Source: Chloroflexota bacterium
GTDB lineage: Bacteria; Chloroflexota; Dehalococcoidia; Lucifugimonadales; Lucifugimonadaceae
Length of the DNA stretch: 48,066 nt
Direction: 5' to 3'
Assembly (NCBI GenBank): GCA_027623655.1
Contig: JAQBVG010000007.1
Coordinates: 1 to 48,066, forward strand
The notes below the pieces were generated by a model. It had not been told where the DNA came from, made no database searches, and worked only from the letters and a program-made list of their open reading frames with translations. Position numbers and translations under genes: made by a program. Below are positions 8,468-17,032 of this stretch, piece after piece (position 1 is the stretch's first letter; every line of letters starts with the position of its first letter).

Positions 8468-9529
8468 TTACGCCGAACGGATGATCTGCCTGGCGCTCTG
8501 GGTCAGGGCTTCTACGTGCCCGTCGGAGAAACCGGTGTCGGCAAGCGCTGAAATCGCCTGACCGGTGAGGTCGGCGATGCGCTTTTCGGAAAAAGACTTG
8601 CTGTCTGTTTCAGCAAGGATTGTCGTCACTTCGTCCAGGTCGGACAGGTCGAGTACCCGTTTCATAAATATCTCCCCGAGTCGACGACGTGTGCTCGGCG
8701 ACCCGTTCTCTATCGCGTGAGCCGTCGCAATGGATTTCTTCTTCGACTGAAGTCTGCCTCGCTGGACCTCGTCGCGGACGTTTTCCTCGTCAGGCCATAG
8801 CGCTTTCAGATCGATGTTCAGATTGCGTGCGGTGCCTACCGCCACGCCAAACGACTCCAGGGCATTGAGGGCAGCTTCTTCGGATCCTGCCGCTATTCCA
8901 CCTAGTTTGGCGGCAGCTCCCAGCAGCGCACCGTGCTTTCGAGCGACACCAACGATTTCTTCGACCCCAACCGCTGCACGCTCCTGGAACGAAATGTCCA
9001 GATATTCACCCTCGCAGACCTCAAGCGTAGCTGCATCCAGCGACTGCAAGGCCATCGATATCCTTCGAGGATCTGATACCGGAGGTGGTGCATTCCGCTG
9101 CTCAAAGATCGATATCCGCGCCATGGCATGAATACCGTCGCCTGCATTGATGGCCTGTGCGGGACCCCATGACCACCAGATTGTCGGGCGTTTGTTCCTC
9201 TCGGTGTTGGCGTTCTGTACATCTTCGTGAACAAGAATGAAGTTGTGGACGAGTTCGACCGCGATCGCGTACGGCATTGCTGATTCGTTACTTCCACCAG
9301 CGGCTCTGCACGTGGCCAACACGAGGTGGCCGTGCGATCGGTCCTGTGCCGCACTACGTTCCGGTTCACCATTCTGGTTGGCCCAGCCAAGGTGATAGGC
9401 CATCATTTTGTACAGAGGAAGTTCTCTCGCACCCACGAACGTCATGAGGGCCGATTCGAACTGGTCTGAGTCAGCCGCTGTAATACCGGGAATTGTCCCC
9501 GTGAAAGACAATCGAATTCTCCGATGCAT
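8468..9529 (-). CDS. Polyprenyl synthetase family protein with degenerate Asp-rich motifs
   Basis: Members of this family condense isopentenyl diphosphate with an allylic diphosphate to build C15-C20 or longer isoprenoids. The fold is recognisable: VELVHNFILVHEDVQ, RPTIWWSWGPAQAINAGDGIHAMA, CEGEYLDISFQER, RKHGALLGAAAKLGG and RLQSKKKSIATAHA. The first Asp-rich motif, normally D-D-x-x-D, reads EDVQN (about residues 102-106). The second, normally D-D-x-x-D/N after F-Q, reads NIDLKAL (about 238-244). Loss of most Mg-binding aspartates makes ordinary catalysis doubtful. I start at ATG 9529 (353 aa); the track's GTG start at 9655 would overlap the upstream gene by 56 bases. It lies between sua5 and pgk on the same strand. 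It could be an inactive paralogue or regulatory partner of a genuine synthase elsewhere. Confidence 0.78.
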   Translation of the reverse strand: MHRRIRLSFTGTIPGITAADSDQFESALMTFVGARELPLYKMMAYHLGWANQNGEPERSAAQDRSHGHLVLATCRAAGGSNESAMPYAIAVELVHNFILVHEDVQNANTERNKRPTIWWSWGPAQAINAGDGIHAMARISIFEQRNAPPPVSDPRRISMALQSLDAATLEVCEGEYLDISFQERAAVGVEEIVGVARKHGALLGAAAKLGGIAAGSEEAALNALESFGVAVGTARNLNIDLKALWPDEENVRDEVQRGRLQSKKKSIATAHAIENGSPSTRRRLGEIFMKRVLDLSDLDEVTTILAETDSKSFSEKRIADLTGQAISALADTGFSDGHVEALTQSARQIIRSA

Positions 9530-9599
9530 TCCTGAAGTGGGAGCTTGCGAGATGGTTGCGAGCCAGATAAGGGTAACGGAGATGGGCTCTGTTGAAAGG

Positions 9600-10235
9600 T
9601 TACGTCGCCACGAAGTCACCGATGATATTTCGAATCGAGGTTTCACTAATCGCACCGGTCCTGAGCAACTTGACGTGTGTCGGGCGATTGTCCGCCATGC
9701 TCACGACAGTGCTTGGATCAACATGCTCACCACAGGGTGCGTCCAGGCAGAACGCGATTTTGTCGCGGAACTGCTGAACGATGTCTTGAGAACTTTTCGA
9801 GGGAGGTTGGCCGGTGAGATTGCAACTCGTCCCTGTGACAGGAGTTCCGGCAAGCTCGATCAACTCGCAGGCTAACCTGTGATCGGGGACTCTCAGTCCA
9901 ACAGTGCGGGTCCCGGCGGTGATTGCCTCGGGGACAGCCGACGAGGCAGGCAAAACAATCGTCAGGGCTCCGGGCCAGAACTCCTCGGCGAGCGCACGAA
10001 GGGGCTCCGGAAACTCATTGATGAGGTCCTCAGCCATCGCAACGTGACTCAATAGCAGCGGAACCGGGGTCTGTGGATTTCGACCTTTCGCGGCAAACAC
10101 ACTTTCGACCGCCCGCGTGTTAAGACCGTCCGCACCCAGAGCGTAAAAAGTATCGGTTGGGAAAGCGACCAGTTCGCCGCGCTGGATCGCTTTTGCAGCG
10201 TCCAACAGGTTCTGGACAGACGGAGTAATCAACAT
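9600..10235 (-). CDS. L-threonylcarbamoyladenylate synthase (Sua5/YrdC/TsaC family)
   Basis: Makes threonylcarbamoyl-AMP from threonine, bicarbonate and ATP, the first step of t6A37 modification of ANN-decoding tRNAs. The 211-residue protein has the YrdC core: AFPTDTFYALGADG, the K-x-R motif in AAKGRNPQTPVPLLLS, EFWPGALTIVLPA, VGLRVPDH and the TSCNLTGQPPS loop. It lacks the extra Sua5 C-terminal domain, so it is the short TsaC type. The ATG start is well placed. It heads the minus-strand run and is divergent from guaA, so its promoter should lie in the 243-base gap. Confidence 0.94.
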   Translation of the reverse strand: MLITPSVQNLLDAAKAIQRGELVAFPTDTFYALGADGLNTRAVESVFAAKGRNPQTPVPLLLSHVAMAEDLINEFPEPLRALAEEFWPGALTIVLPASSAVPEAITAGTRTVGLRVPDHRLACELIELAGTPVTGTSCNLTGQPPSKSSQDIVQQFRDKIAFCLDAPCGEHVDPSTVVSMADNRPTHVKLLRTGAISETSIRNIIGDFVAT

Positions 10236-10478
10236 GGATTCATATTAACGACCGGCAGGCAGATTCGACCTGCTTTTGGCCACTTTGCCCGGCTTTCGTC
10301 CCGACTGACAACTCAAAACCTGCACATATCCGGAATTGCCGGTGACTCTGTCGGCGGGGAGAGGTAGATTTGTAGCCTGACTTTACAAATGCGACCGGGC
10401 GTTACGTGTGTGAAACGCAGTGCTCTGGCATGGTGTCGAGTTTGAGTTGTCACTTCTGCCTGACTTACCGGGGGACAC

Positions 10479-12146
10479 ATGACTGAACATTCATCTGGTG
10501 AATCGTCACGGCGCGTCGCGACCTCGGACGACATCGAGGTCGGAACCTATCTCGAAATAGCGCAGGCCGACCGAACTATCGGGGTCAACCCACCGATCGG
10601 CGTCCGAACCCAAACGATCGTCATCGTAGATTTCGGATCCCAGTATTCGCGTTTGATTGCCCGGAGAGTACGCGAATCAAATACATACTGCGAAATAATC
10701 CCACACGACGCAGGCGACGAAATCCTGAACGAGCAGGACGTTATCGGTGTAATCCTTTCCGGCGGACCAAACAGCGTCTACGAACCCGGTGCCCCGATGG
10801 CGCCTGCGTGGGTGTATGAGGCCGGTGTTCCCGTCCTGGGCATCTGCTATGGCATGCAACTCATGGCACACCAGTTGGGAGGGAAGGTCCACGCGGGAAC
10901 TGAGAGAGAGTACGGCCACGCTGTAATCCACAAGGATGGAAAGCACAACATCCTGTTCAATGGACTCGACGATGAGTTGTCCGTCTGGATGAGTCATGGA
11001 GACCGTATAGAGCAGCTTCCTCCGGGGTTTCAGTCAAAAGCACACTCGAAAAACTCACCGTTTGCGGTGATGAGCAACGATGAGGGAACGTTTTTCGGAA
11101 TCCAGTTCCATCCCGAAGTTGCACACACACCACAGGGTCCGGAAATCCTGCGTAATTTCGTGTTCGATGCCTGCAAAGCTAAGGGTGACTGGACACCTGC
11201 AAACTTCGTGACAGACGCTATCGACCGGATCAGGGAGAGAGTCGGTGACGGAAAAGTCATATGTGCGCTCTCCGGCGGAGTAGATTCCACCGTCGCCGCG
11301 GCGTTAATCCACAGAGCGATCGGTGATCGGTTGACCTGTATTTTTGTAGACAACGGACTGATGCGCCGTGGCGAGGCCGACCGAGTTCAGAACGTTTTCG
11401 CCAGTCAACTTGGAGTGAACCTTATTTTCGTGGATGGGACGGAACGATTTCTAAGTGCATTGAAAGGTATTACTGACCCCGAGGTTAAAAGAAAGACGAT
11501 CGGCGAAGAGTTCATCAAGGTGTTTGAGGAGGTAGCAATCGATATCGGCGAAGTCGATTACCTTGCGCAGGGGACCCTGTACCCGGATGTCATCGAGAGT
11601 GTCAGTTCCGAATCGAAGGCGTCGCACAAGATAAAGACGCACCACAACGTCGGGGGACTCCCGGAGCATATGAACCTCAAGCTTGTTGAGCCGCTCCGCT
11701 ACATGTTCAAGGACGAGGTTCGTCGCGCCGGGGCCCAGTTGGGATTAACCCAGCAAAGTGTTAACCGCCAACCATTCCCTGGACCGGGGCTTGCGATCCG
11801 AATCATGGGCGAAGTCACCTACGAAAAACTCGAGATCCTCAGGGCTGCCGATTGGATCGTCATCGATGAAATAAAGGGCGACGATTTATACGACAGGTTA
11901 TGGCAGTCTTTCGCCGTGTTGACCAATACACAGACGGTCGGTGTGATGGGTGATCAGCGTACATACCAGTACGTTGTCGCCATTCGTGCGGTCACAAGCG
12001 AGGACGCTATGACGGCCGACTGGGCGAGGCTTCCGTACGAGACACTTGCGAGGATTTCGAACCGCATAGTGAACGAAGTTCCGGAGGTTAACCGCGTTGT
12101 TCTGGATATCACCAGTAAGCCGCCGGGGACGATTGAGTGGGAATAG
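10479..12146 (+). CDS. guaA: GMP synthase (glutamine-hydrolysing) with N-terminal extension
   Basis: Aminates XMP to GMP with glutamine-derived ammonia. The 555-residue protein has the class I glutaminase domain with IVIVDFGSQYSRLIARRV, nucleophile Cys123 in GICYGMQ, and His/Glu in FHPEVAHT. The ATP-pyrophosphatase P-loop is SGGVDSTVAAAL, and the dimerisation domain ends in DITSKPPGTIEWE. The canonical start would be near TQTIVIVDFG, but this ORF carries about 45 extra N-terminal residues. There is no ATG, GTG or TTG between the ATG at 10479 (behind a GGGGGA ribosome site) and the core, so the extension looks real. It opens the plus-strand purine run, with purD 88 bases downstream. No purine riboswitch is visible upstream. 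Confidence 0.96.
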   Translation: MTEHSSGESSRRVATSDDIEVGTYLEIAQADRTIGVNPPIGVRTQTIVIVDFGSQYSRLIARRVRESNTYCEIIPHDAGDEILNEQDVIGVILSGGPNSVYEPGAPMAPAWVYEAGVPVLGICYGMQLMAHQLGGKVHAGTEREYGHAVIHKDGKHNILFNGLDDELSVWMSHGDRIEQLPPGFQSKAHSKNSPFAVMSNDEGTFFGIQFHPEVAHTPQGPEILRNFVFDACKAKGDWTPANFVTDAIDRIRERVGDGKVICALSGGVDSTVAAALIHRAIGDRLTCIFVDNGLMRRGEADRVQNVFASQLGVNLIFVDGTERFLSALKGITDPEVKRKTIGEEFIKVFEEVAIDIGEVDYLAQGTLYPDVIESVSSESKASHKIKTHHNVGGLPEHMNLKLVEPLRYMFKDEVRRAGAQLGLTQQSVNRQPFPGPGLAIRIMGEVTYEKLEILRAADWIVIDEIKGDDLYDRLWQSFAVLTNTQTVGVMGDQRTYQYVVAIRAVTSEDAMTADWARLPYETLARISNRIVNEVPEVNRVVLDITSKPPGTIEWE

Positions 12147-12234
12147 TGCCTGACCAGAAGTCTCGGCCACTTCAGTCCGGCGATCATCCCCCGGAATTCC
12201 TCCAATCTGATTTGACCTTCAAAGGGTTACCTGG

Positions 12235-13506
12235 TTGAAAGTGCTGTTGATCGGATCGGGAGGGCGAGAGCACGCAATTGCGTGGAAGCTGGCGCAGAGC
12301 CCGGGAGTCTCCGAACTGATCATAGCCCCCGGCAATGCCGGGACCGCTGAACTGGGCGAAAATGTCGCCGTAGCGGTCGACGATTTTGACGGCATGTTGG
12401 AGTTGGCCCGCCTCCGCGACATTGATCTTGCCATAGTCGCTCCCGATCAGCCCATAGTCGACGGATTGTGCAATCGATTTACCGATGTGGGAATCAAAGT
12501 CTTTGGGCCGTCGGCTGCGGCTGCGCGCATCGAGGGATCGAAGGTCTGGTCAGACGACCTGATGGCAAAATATGGCGTTCCAACTGCGGAATCTCTGGCG
12601 TTCACCGAATCCAGATTGGCGATCGAGTATGGCCGCTCCCGAACGGAAGGTTCGCTTGTCGTTAAAGCAGACGGTCTCGCAGCTGGTAAAGGTGTGCTTA
12701 TTCCCGAAACCTACGACGATCTTGATGCGGCGATAGTCGGGATGCTCGACCATGCGGCGTTTGGATCCTCTTCGGCCAGAATTTTGCTGGCGGAAAGACT
12801 GACAGGGCCAGAGGTAAGCGTCTTCGCGTTCGTCGACGGTGAGTTCGTTTCGTCCGAGATCGCGACGTGCGACTACAAGCGAGTTGGAGACGCCGACGTC
12901 GGCCTGAACACCGGTGGGATGGGCGCCTACGGGCCTCCGGAGTTCTGGACGGAAGAACTTGCCGGTCGAGTGCGCGAGGTAATTCTGGAGCCGGTGGCAA
13001 AGGCACTGGTGAGCGAAAATAGTTCATTTTCAGGGATGCTCTACGCCGGATTGATGATCACCGCTGAGGGGCCCAAAGTTATCGAATTCAACTGTCGATT
13101 TGGTGATCCCGAAACCCAGATATTGATGCCGATGCTCAAGACTGACTTGCTTGATATCTGCCTTGCGGTTGCCGAGGGGCGCCTGTCCGAGCAGGCTGTC
13201 GAGTGGTCAGATATTCCTCATACGTTCGTCGTGATGGTCTCGGAGGGATATCCGGGATCATTTGAGACCGGAAAGATAATCACCGGTGTCGACGAGGCTT
13301 CGGAGCACGGCCTGGTAATCCACGCAGGGACTACGCGGAATGAATCAGGCGAGTTATTCACGTCAGGCGGCCGTGTGCTGGGTGTCGCTGGGTCAGGTGA
13401 GTCAATCAGGGCAGCCCGAGATTCTGCATACGCCGGTGTCGAGCGAATATCGTTCGAAGGTGCACGTTACAGGCACGACATCGCCGCCCGTGCGGTCAAA
13501 GGCTGA
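12235..13506 (+). CDS. purD: Phosphoribosylamine-glycine ligase
   Basis: ATP-dependent condensation of phosphoribosylamine with glycine, the second step of purine synthesis. The start is TTG at 12235, giving the standard opening LLIGSGGREHAIAWKLAQSP. The 423-residue ATP-grasp protein shows APGNAGTAE, VVKADGLAAGKGV, NTGGMGAYGP and the metal site IEFNCRFGDPETQ. Length is normal. The stop at 13504-13506 is one base away from the GTG start of the Nudix gene, so the next genes are translationally linked. It is part of the purine gene run from guaA to purS. Confidence 0.97.
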   Translation: MKVLLIGSGGREHAIAWKLAQSPGVSELIIAPGNAGTAELGENVAVAVDDFDGMLELARLRDIDLAIVAPDQPIVDGLCNRFTDVGIKVFGPSAAAARIEGSKVWSDDLMAKYGVPTAESLAFTESRLAIEYGRSRTEGSLVVKADGLAAGKGVLIPETYDDLDAAIVGMLDHAAFGSSSARILLAERLTGPEVSVFAFVDGEFVSSEIATCDYKRVGDADVGLNTGGMGAYGPPEFWTEELAGRVREVILEPVAKALVSENSSFSGMLYAGLMITAEGPKVIEFNCRFGDPETQILMPMLKTDLLDICLAVAEGRLSEQAVEWSDIPHTFVVMVSEGYPGSFETGKIITGVDEASEHGLVIHAGTTRNESGELFTSGGRVLGVAGSGESIRAARDSAYAGVERISFEGARYRHDIAARAVKG

Positions 13507-13507
13507 C

Positions 13508-14065
13508 GTGAAAGTTCCCGACATTGACCCCGCAGACTTTCCCAATCTGTTTCGGCCAATCCACTGGGCATGGGGTCCTATCGACGCCCAGTTCGAACTC
13601 ATCGATGGTGGTCTGGACGAATCGCTAATCTCGAACGTCCGCATTGCCGCGTTTTCAGGCAAATTTGCTGTTGCAATTCGACACAGTAATGGAGATTGGG
13701 ATCACCCGGGAGGAGCCCTTGAACCCGGCGAATCGTACATGGCTGCTGCCGAACGCGAGCTAGGTGAGGAAGCGGGAGCAGAATTACGCAGGTTTACCCC
13801 GTTCGGTGTGTTCAAATGCCGGTCAGAACGAGTATCGCCATATCGTCCCCACTCACCTCACCCGTATTTTTATCAGCTGGTCGGATTCTCCGAAGTTGAA
13901 ATCAATTACCGACCGACCAATCCCCCCGAAGCTGAGAATATTGCGGAGGTGAGGTTGGTGGACGTAAGTGCACTGCGGGATTTATTTGCCAGTCGGGCTG
14001 GCGATGACGGACAGGTGTGGGCGGAAATGTACGAACTGGCGGATTTAATCAGGAGTCGATCGTAG
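13508..14065 (+). CDS. Nudix hydrolase
   Basis: Nudix enzymes cleave nucleoside diphosphates linked to another moiety. The Nudix box is complete: GGALEPGESYMAAAERELGE followed by EAGA, fitting G-x5-E-x7-R-E-x2-E-E-x-G. The track's ORF starts inside purD at 13340; I choose GTG at 13508, one base after the purD stop, giving 185 residues. The stop overlaps the next gene's GTG by one base (TAGTG). A YRPHSPHPYFYQLVGFSEVE segment follows the box. The substrate cannot be told from sequence. Its place inside the purine run suggests nucleotide clean-up or a purine-linked metabolite, but that is only inference. Confidence 0.88.
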   Translation: MKVPDIDPADFPNLFRPIHWAWGPIDAQFELIDGGLDESLISNVRIAAFSGKFAVAIRHSNGDWDHPGGALEPGESYMAAAERELGEEAGAELRRFTPFGVFKCRSERVSPYRPHSPHPYFYQLVGFSEVEINYRPTNPPEAENIAEVRLVDVSALRDLFASRAGDDGQVWAEMYELADLIRSRS

Positions 14066-14757
14066 TGACTCCGATTCACCTGGTGTGTGATTTCGACAGC
14101 ACACTGGCAACATCTTTCGTGGCTGGTGACATGTACCGCGATCACGCGCCGCCGGAGCAAGTCGCCAAGCTACGCATGTGGTTTTTGGACGGTGAAATTT
14201 CATTCAGGGCATACCAGGAGGAAGTATTTGATCTGGTTGACCAATCGACCGCTGAAATGTCAGCGAGAGCGATGTCAGGCACTTCTGTACGGAATCTTGC
14301 CGGGGAACTGTTCGCTGAGATTTGGAAGCACGGAGGGACGGTCACAGTCGCCTCCGCAGGGTTGAATTTCTATATCGAACCTGTGCTGGAAAATGCCGGG
14401 TTTGAACATGTTGATATCGCCTGTGGAATCGTCCTATCCGATCCAGCGGAACTTCCTCCATTTCGGTACGATTACCCTTCTGCCGGAAAATCGTGCATAG
14501 GTGATTGGGTTACCTGTAAGTGCGAGGTGATCCGCGATCGAAGACAGGGTTGCGATCAGAGCGAGATTATTTTCGTCGGAGACGGCCTGTTGTCAGACTC
14601 CTGCGCCGCTCGTAACGAGGCGGACACGGTCTTCGCGACCGGCAGGCTGCTTGAGTTCTGCAACGAGAACGGTATCGAAGCAATCGAGTTCGATAAGGAT
14701 TTTGGCCCGGTGCTGGAGTACTTGGTAAAGAAAACGTCGACGAACGGAGATCACTGA
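14065..14757 (+). CDS. HAD-superfamily phosphatase (MtnX/SerB-like)
   Basis: A haloacid-dehalogenase-type phosphatase of 230 residues, starting at GTG 14065, which overlaps the Nudix stop. Motif I is VCDFDSTLA (Asp9 nucleophile, Asp11 acid/base). Motif II is near VTVASAGLNFY, and motif IV is IIFVGDGLLSDSCAARNADTVFA-like (seen as FVGDGLLSDSCAARNEAD). The helical cap, with WFLDGEISFRAYQEEVFDLV, resembles the MtnX/phosphoserine phosphatase class. I do not see enough to choose between 2-hydroxy-3-keto-5-methylthiopentenyl-1-phosphate phosphatase and another small-molecule phosphatase. It ends 4 bases before purB, so it belongs to the same transcript. Confidence 0.82.
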   Translation: MTPIHLVCDFDSTLATSFVAGDMYRDHAPPEQVAKLRMWFLDGEISFRAYQEEVFDLVDQSTAEMSARAMSGTSVRNLAGELFAEIWKHGGTVTVASAGLNFYIEPVLENAGFEHVDIACGIVLSDPAELPPFRYDYPSAGKSCIGDWVTCKCEVIRDRRQGCDQSEIIFVGDGLLSDSCAARNEADTVFATGRLLEFCNENGIEAIEFDKDFGPVLEYLVKKTSTNGDH

Positions 14758-14761
14758 AGCG

Positions 14762-16078
14762 ATGATCCCTCGATACTCGCGACCCGAGATGAGCGCCATA
14801 TGGTCGGACGACAACAACTTCGATCTCTGGCTCAAAGTCGAAATCGCTGCCGCCCAAGCGTGGACCGATCAGGGTGTGATTCCTGAAGACGACATGGTGA
14901 AGATCAGGGCGGCCAGCTTTGATCGTTCGGCTTACGACCGCTGGTTCGACGAAACCAAGCACGACCTTGTTTCTTTTACCAGGGCTGTAGGTGAAAGTCT
15001 TGGCCCAGAGGGTCGCTGGCTACATCACGGACTGACGTCGAACGATGTGAAAGACACTGCGCTTAGCATGCAGATGGCACAGTCCTGCGATCTTCTCGAC
15101 CGAGGGCTGGTCGAACTTTTGAACGCACTGCGTATCCGGGCGATTGAGTTCAAAAATACACCATGCATTGGGCGATCTCACGGAATTCATGCCGAACCGA
15201 TGAGCTTCGGGATGAAGCTTGCCCTCTGGTTCGCTGAAATGAAGCGGAACCGTACGCGCCTCGCGGCCGTCAGGACACGGGTCGCCGTGGGAATGATTTC
15301 CGGTCCGGTCGGGACATTCGCATCGGTACCACCGGTTATCGAAGAGTCCGTTTGCCGTCAACTGGGTCTGTCGCCCGCGGAAGTTTCCAACCAGATAATC
15401 CAGAGGGATCGACACGCCGAATATGTCCAGGTAATGGCCCTGATCGCCGCCACCCTCGAAAAAATGGCGACTGAGACCAGGGGACTCCAGCGGACCGAGA
15501 TCCGAGAAGTTGAAGAACCGTTTGGCACACCCGGGTATGTCACCAAGGGCTCGTCGTCGATGCCCCACAAACGAAATCCCGAGTTGGCCGAGCGTATATG
15601 CGGGCTCGCCCGTCTAATACGGGGTCATTCGGTCACAGCACTTGAAAATGTGGCTTTATGGCATGAGCGCGATATCTCTCATTCGTCGGCCGAGCGGATG
15701 ATCCTCCCGGACGCCACACTTGGGACCGACTACATGCTGAGCCTTATGACCGGGATTATTGCGGGCATGACGGTTCATGTAGACCGAATGATGGTGAACC
15801 TTGAGTCGACCCGGGGACTGGTGTTTTCGCCGCGTGTCATGTTGCTGCTGATCGAAAAGGGAGTCGAACGGACTGAAGCCTACGACGCAGTCCAGCGAAA
15901 CTCGATGCGATCGTGGGATGAAGAGCTCGACTTCCGGGATTTGATCAAAACCGACCCCACGGTGTCTGCGAAAGTCAGCGCGAGGGACCTCGACGACCTG
16001 TTCGACTACAACTTCTATCTTCAATATGTCGATCACATATATCAACGAGTCGGGATCTCGGAGACAGCCGTTGGTTGA
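14762..16078 (+). CDS. purB: Adenylosuccinate lyase
   Basis: Cleaves fumarate from SAICAR and from adenylosuccinate, serving two steps of purine synthesis. The 438-residue protein of the fumarase/aspartase superfamily has MIPRYSRPEMSAIWSDDNNF at the start, GLTSNDVKDTA, GRSHGIHAEPMSFG and the superfamily signature GSSSMPHKRNPELAE. The C-terminal helical domain is complete. The stop overlaps the probable TTG start of purC. Order and overlap place it firmly in the purine transcript, directly before the gene that makes its SAICAR substrate. Confidence 0.97.
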   Translation: MIPRYSRPEMSAIWSDDNNFDLWLKVEIAAAQAWTDQGVIPEDDMVKIRAASFDRSAYDRWFDETKHDLVSFTRAVGESLGPEGRWLHHGLTSNDVKDTALSMQMAQSCDLLDRGLVELLNALRIRAIEFKNTPCIGRSHGIHAEPMSFGMKLALWFAEMKRNRTRLAAVRTRVAVGMISGPVGTFASVPPVIEESVCRQLGLSPAEVSNQIIQRDRHAEYVQVMALIAATLEKMATETRGLQRTEIREVEEPFGTPGYVTKGSSSMPHKRNPELAERICGLARLIRGHSVTALENVALWHERDISHSSAERMILPDATLGTDYMLSLMTGIIAGMTVHVDRMMVNLESTRGLVFSPRVMLLLIEKGVERTEAYDAVQRNSMRSWDEELDFRDLIKTDPTVSAKVSARDLDDLFDYNFYLQYVDHIYQRVGISETAVG

Positions 16079-16982
16079 AGCTGTCTTTGAGACAAATCTC
16101 CCCGGATTGCTTCACAGGGGAAAGGTTCGAGACACGTACGACCTCGGTCACGGCCTGTTGTTAATGGTCGCATCCGATCGGATTTCGGCTTTCGACGTGG
16201 TCATGGATCAGCCGATTCCCGGGAAGGGTGTGATCCTCACCCAGATGTCATCTTTCTGGTTTGGAGTCATCGATCAGGTGATGCCGAATCATATGGTCGC
16301 CACGGCCGATGACGATGCAGCGATGGCCAATATCGAAAAAACAGGCGCATTGAGAAAACTGACTCCCGAGCTTGCCCGTAGATCAATGGTGATAAAAAAG
16401 GCTGACCGATTTGATATCGAGTGCGTCGTCAGAAACTATATTGCTGGTTCTGCGTGGGCCGAATATGAACGCTCGGGAACGATGAACGGTGAACCCTTGC
16501 CAGCGGGTTTGAGAGCGGCCGAAAAATTCTCGGAGCCGGTGTTCACACCGTCGACGAAAGCATCTTCCGGGCACGATGAACCGTTGACTCGGGCGGAGGC
16601 ACAGGATCTCATTGGAGTCGAAATGCACCGACTGCTCGAAGAGAAGAGTATTCGGGTATTCGAGGTCGCACACGAGCACGCCAGGGAACGCGGCATGATT
16701 CTCGTGGACACAAAATTTGAATTTGGTCTCGTTGACGGACAACTGACGCTAATTGACGAGGTGTTGACGCCCGACTCGAGTCGGTACTGGGACATAGACG
16801 ATTGGGAGCCCGGGAATTTCCCGCCTGCGTTCGACAAACAATTTTTACGCGCCTGGCTGCTCGACACCGACTGGAATCGTGAACCTCCTCCTCCAACCCT
16901 TCCGGGCCGGATAATTGAGCAAACGAGGGAACGATATCTTCAGGCGTATCAGCGACTGTCAGGCAAGTCGCTGATACTGTAG
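16071..16982 (+). CDS. purC: Phosphoribosylaminoimidazole-succinocarboxamide synthase
   Basis: Joins CAIR and aspartate to give SAICAR. The track begins at an ATG inside purB (16026), with no ribosome site and a 53-base overlap. I prefer TTG at 16071, preceded by GGAG at about 8 bases and overlapping the purB stop by 8 bases, giving 303 residues. Conserved pieces are LLHRGKVRDTYDL, ASDRISAFDVVM, ECVVRNYIAGSAWAEY, SEPVFTPSTKAS and DTKFEFGLVDG. Catalytic and substrate-binding segments are intact. The length matches the monofunctional long form. The start choice is the only uncertainty. Confidence 0.95.
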   Translation: MVEAVFETNLPGLLHRGKVRDTYDLGHGLLLMVASDRISAFDVVMDQPIPGKGVILTQMSSFWFGVIDQVMPNHMVATADDDAAMANIEKTGALRKLTPELARRSMVIKKADRFDIECVVRNYIAGSAWAEYERSGTMNGEPLPAGLRAAEKFSEPVFTPSTKASSGHDEPLTRAEAQDLIGVEMHRLLEEKSIRVFEVAHEHARERGMILVDTKFEFGLVDGQLTLIDEVLTPDSSRYWDIDDWEPGNFPPAFDKQFLRAWLLDTDWNREPPPPTLPGRIIEQTRERYLQAYQRLSGKSLIL

Positions 16983-17032
16983 ATAGCTATTGAAATTACT
17001 GGCGCACCTGATGGTGCGACATCCGAGATTGC

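Noticed and set aside
10236-10478. Purine riboswitch or terminator in the sua5-guaA gap
   Set aside because: A GCAGG/CCTGC hairpin followed by TTTT is on the plus strand with no upstream plus-strand gene, and no purine aptamer core is seen.
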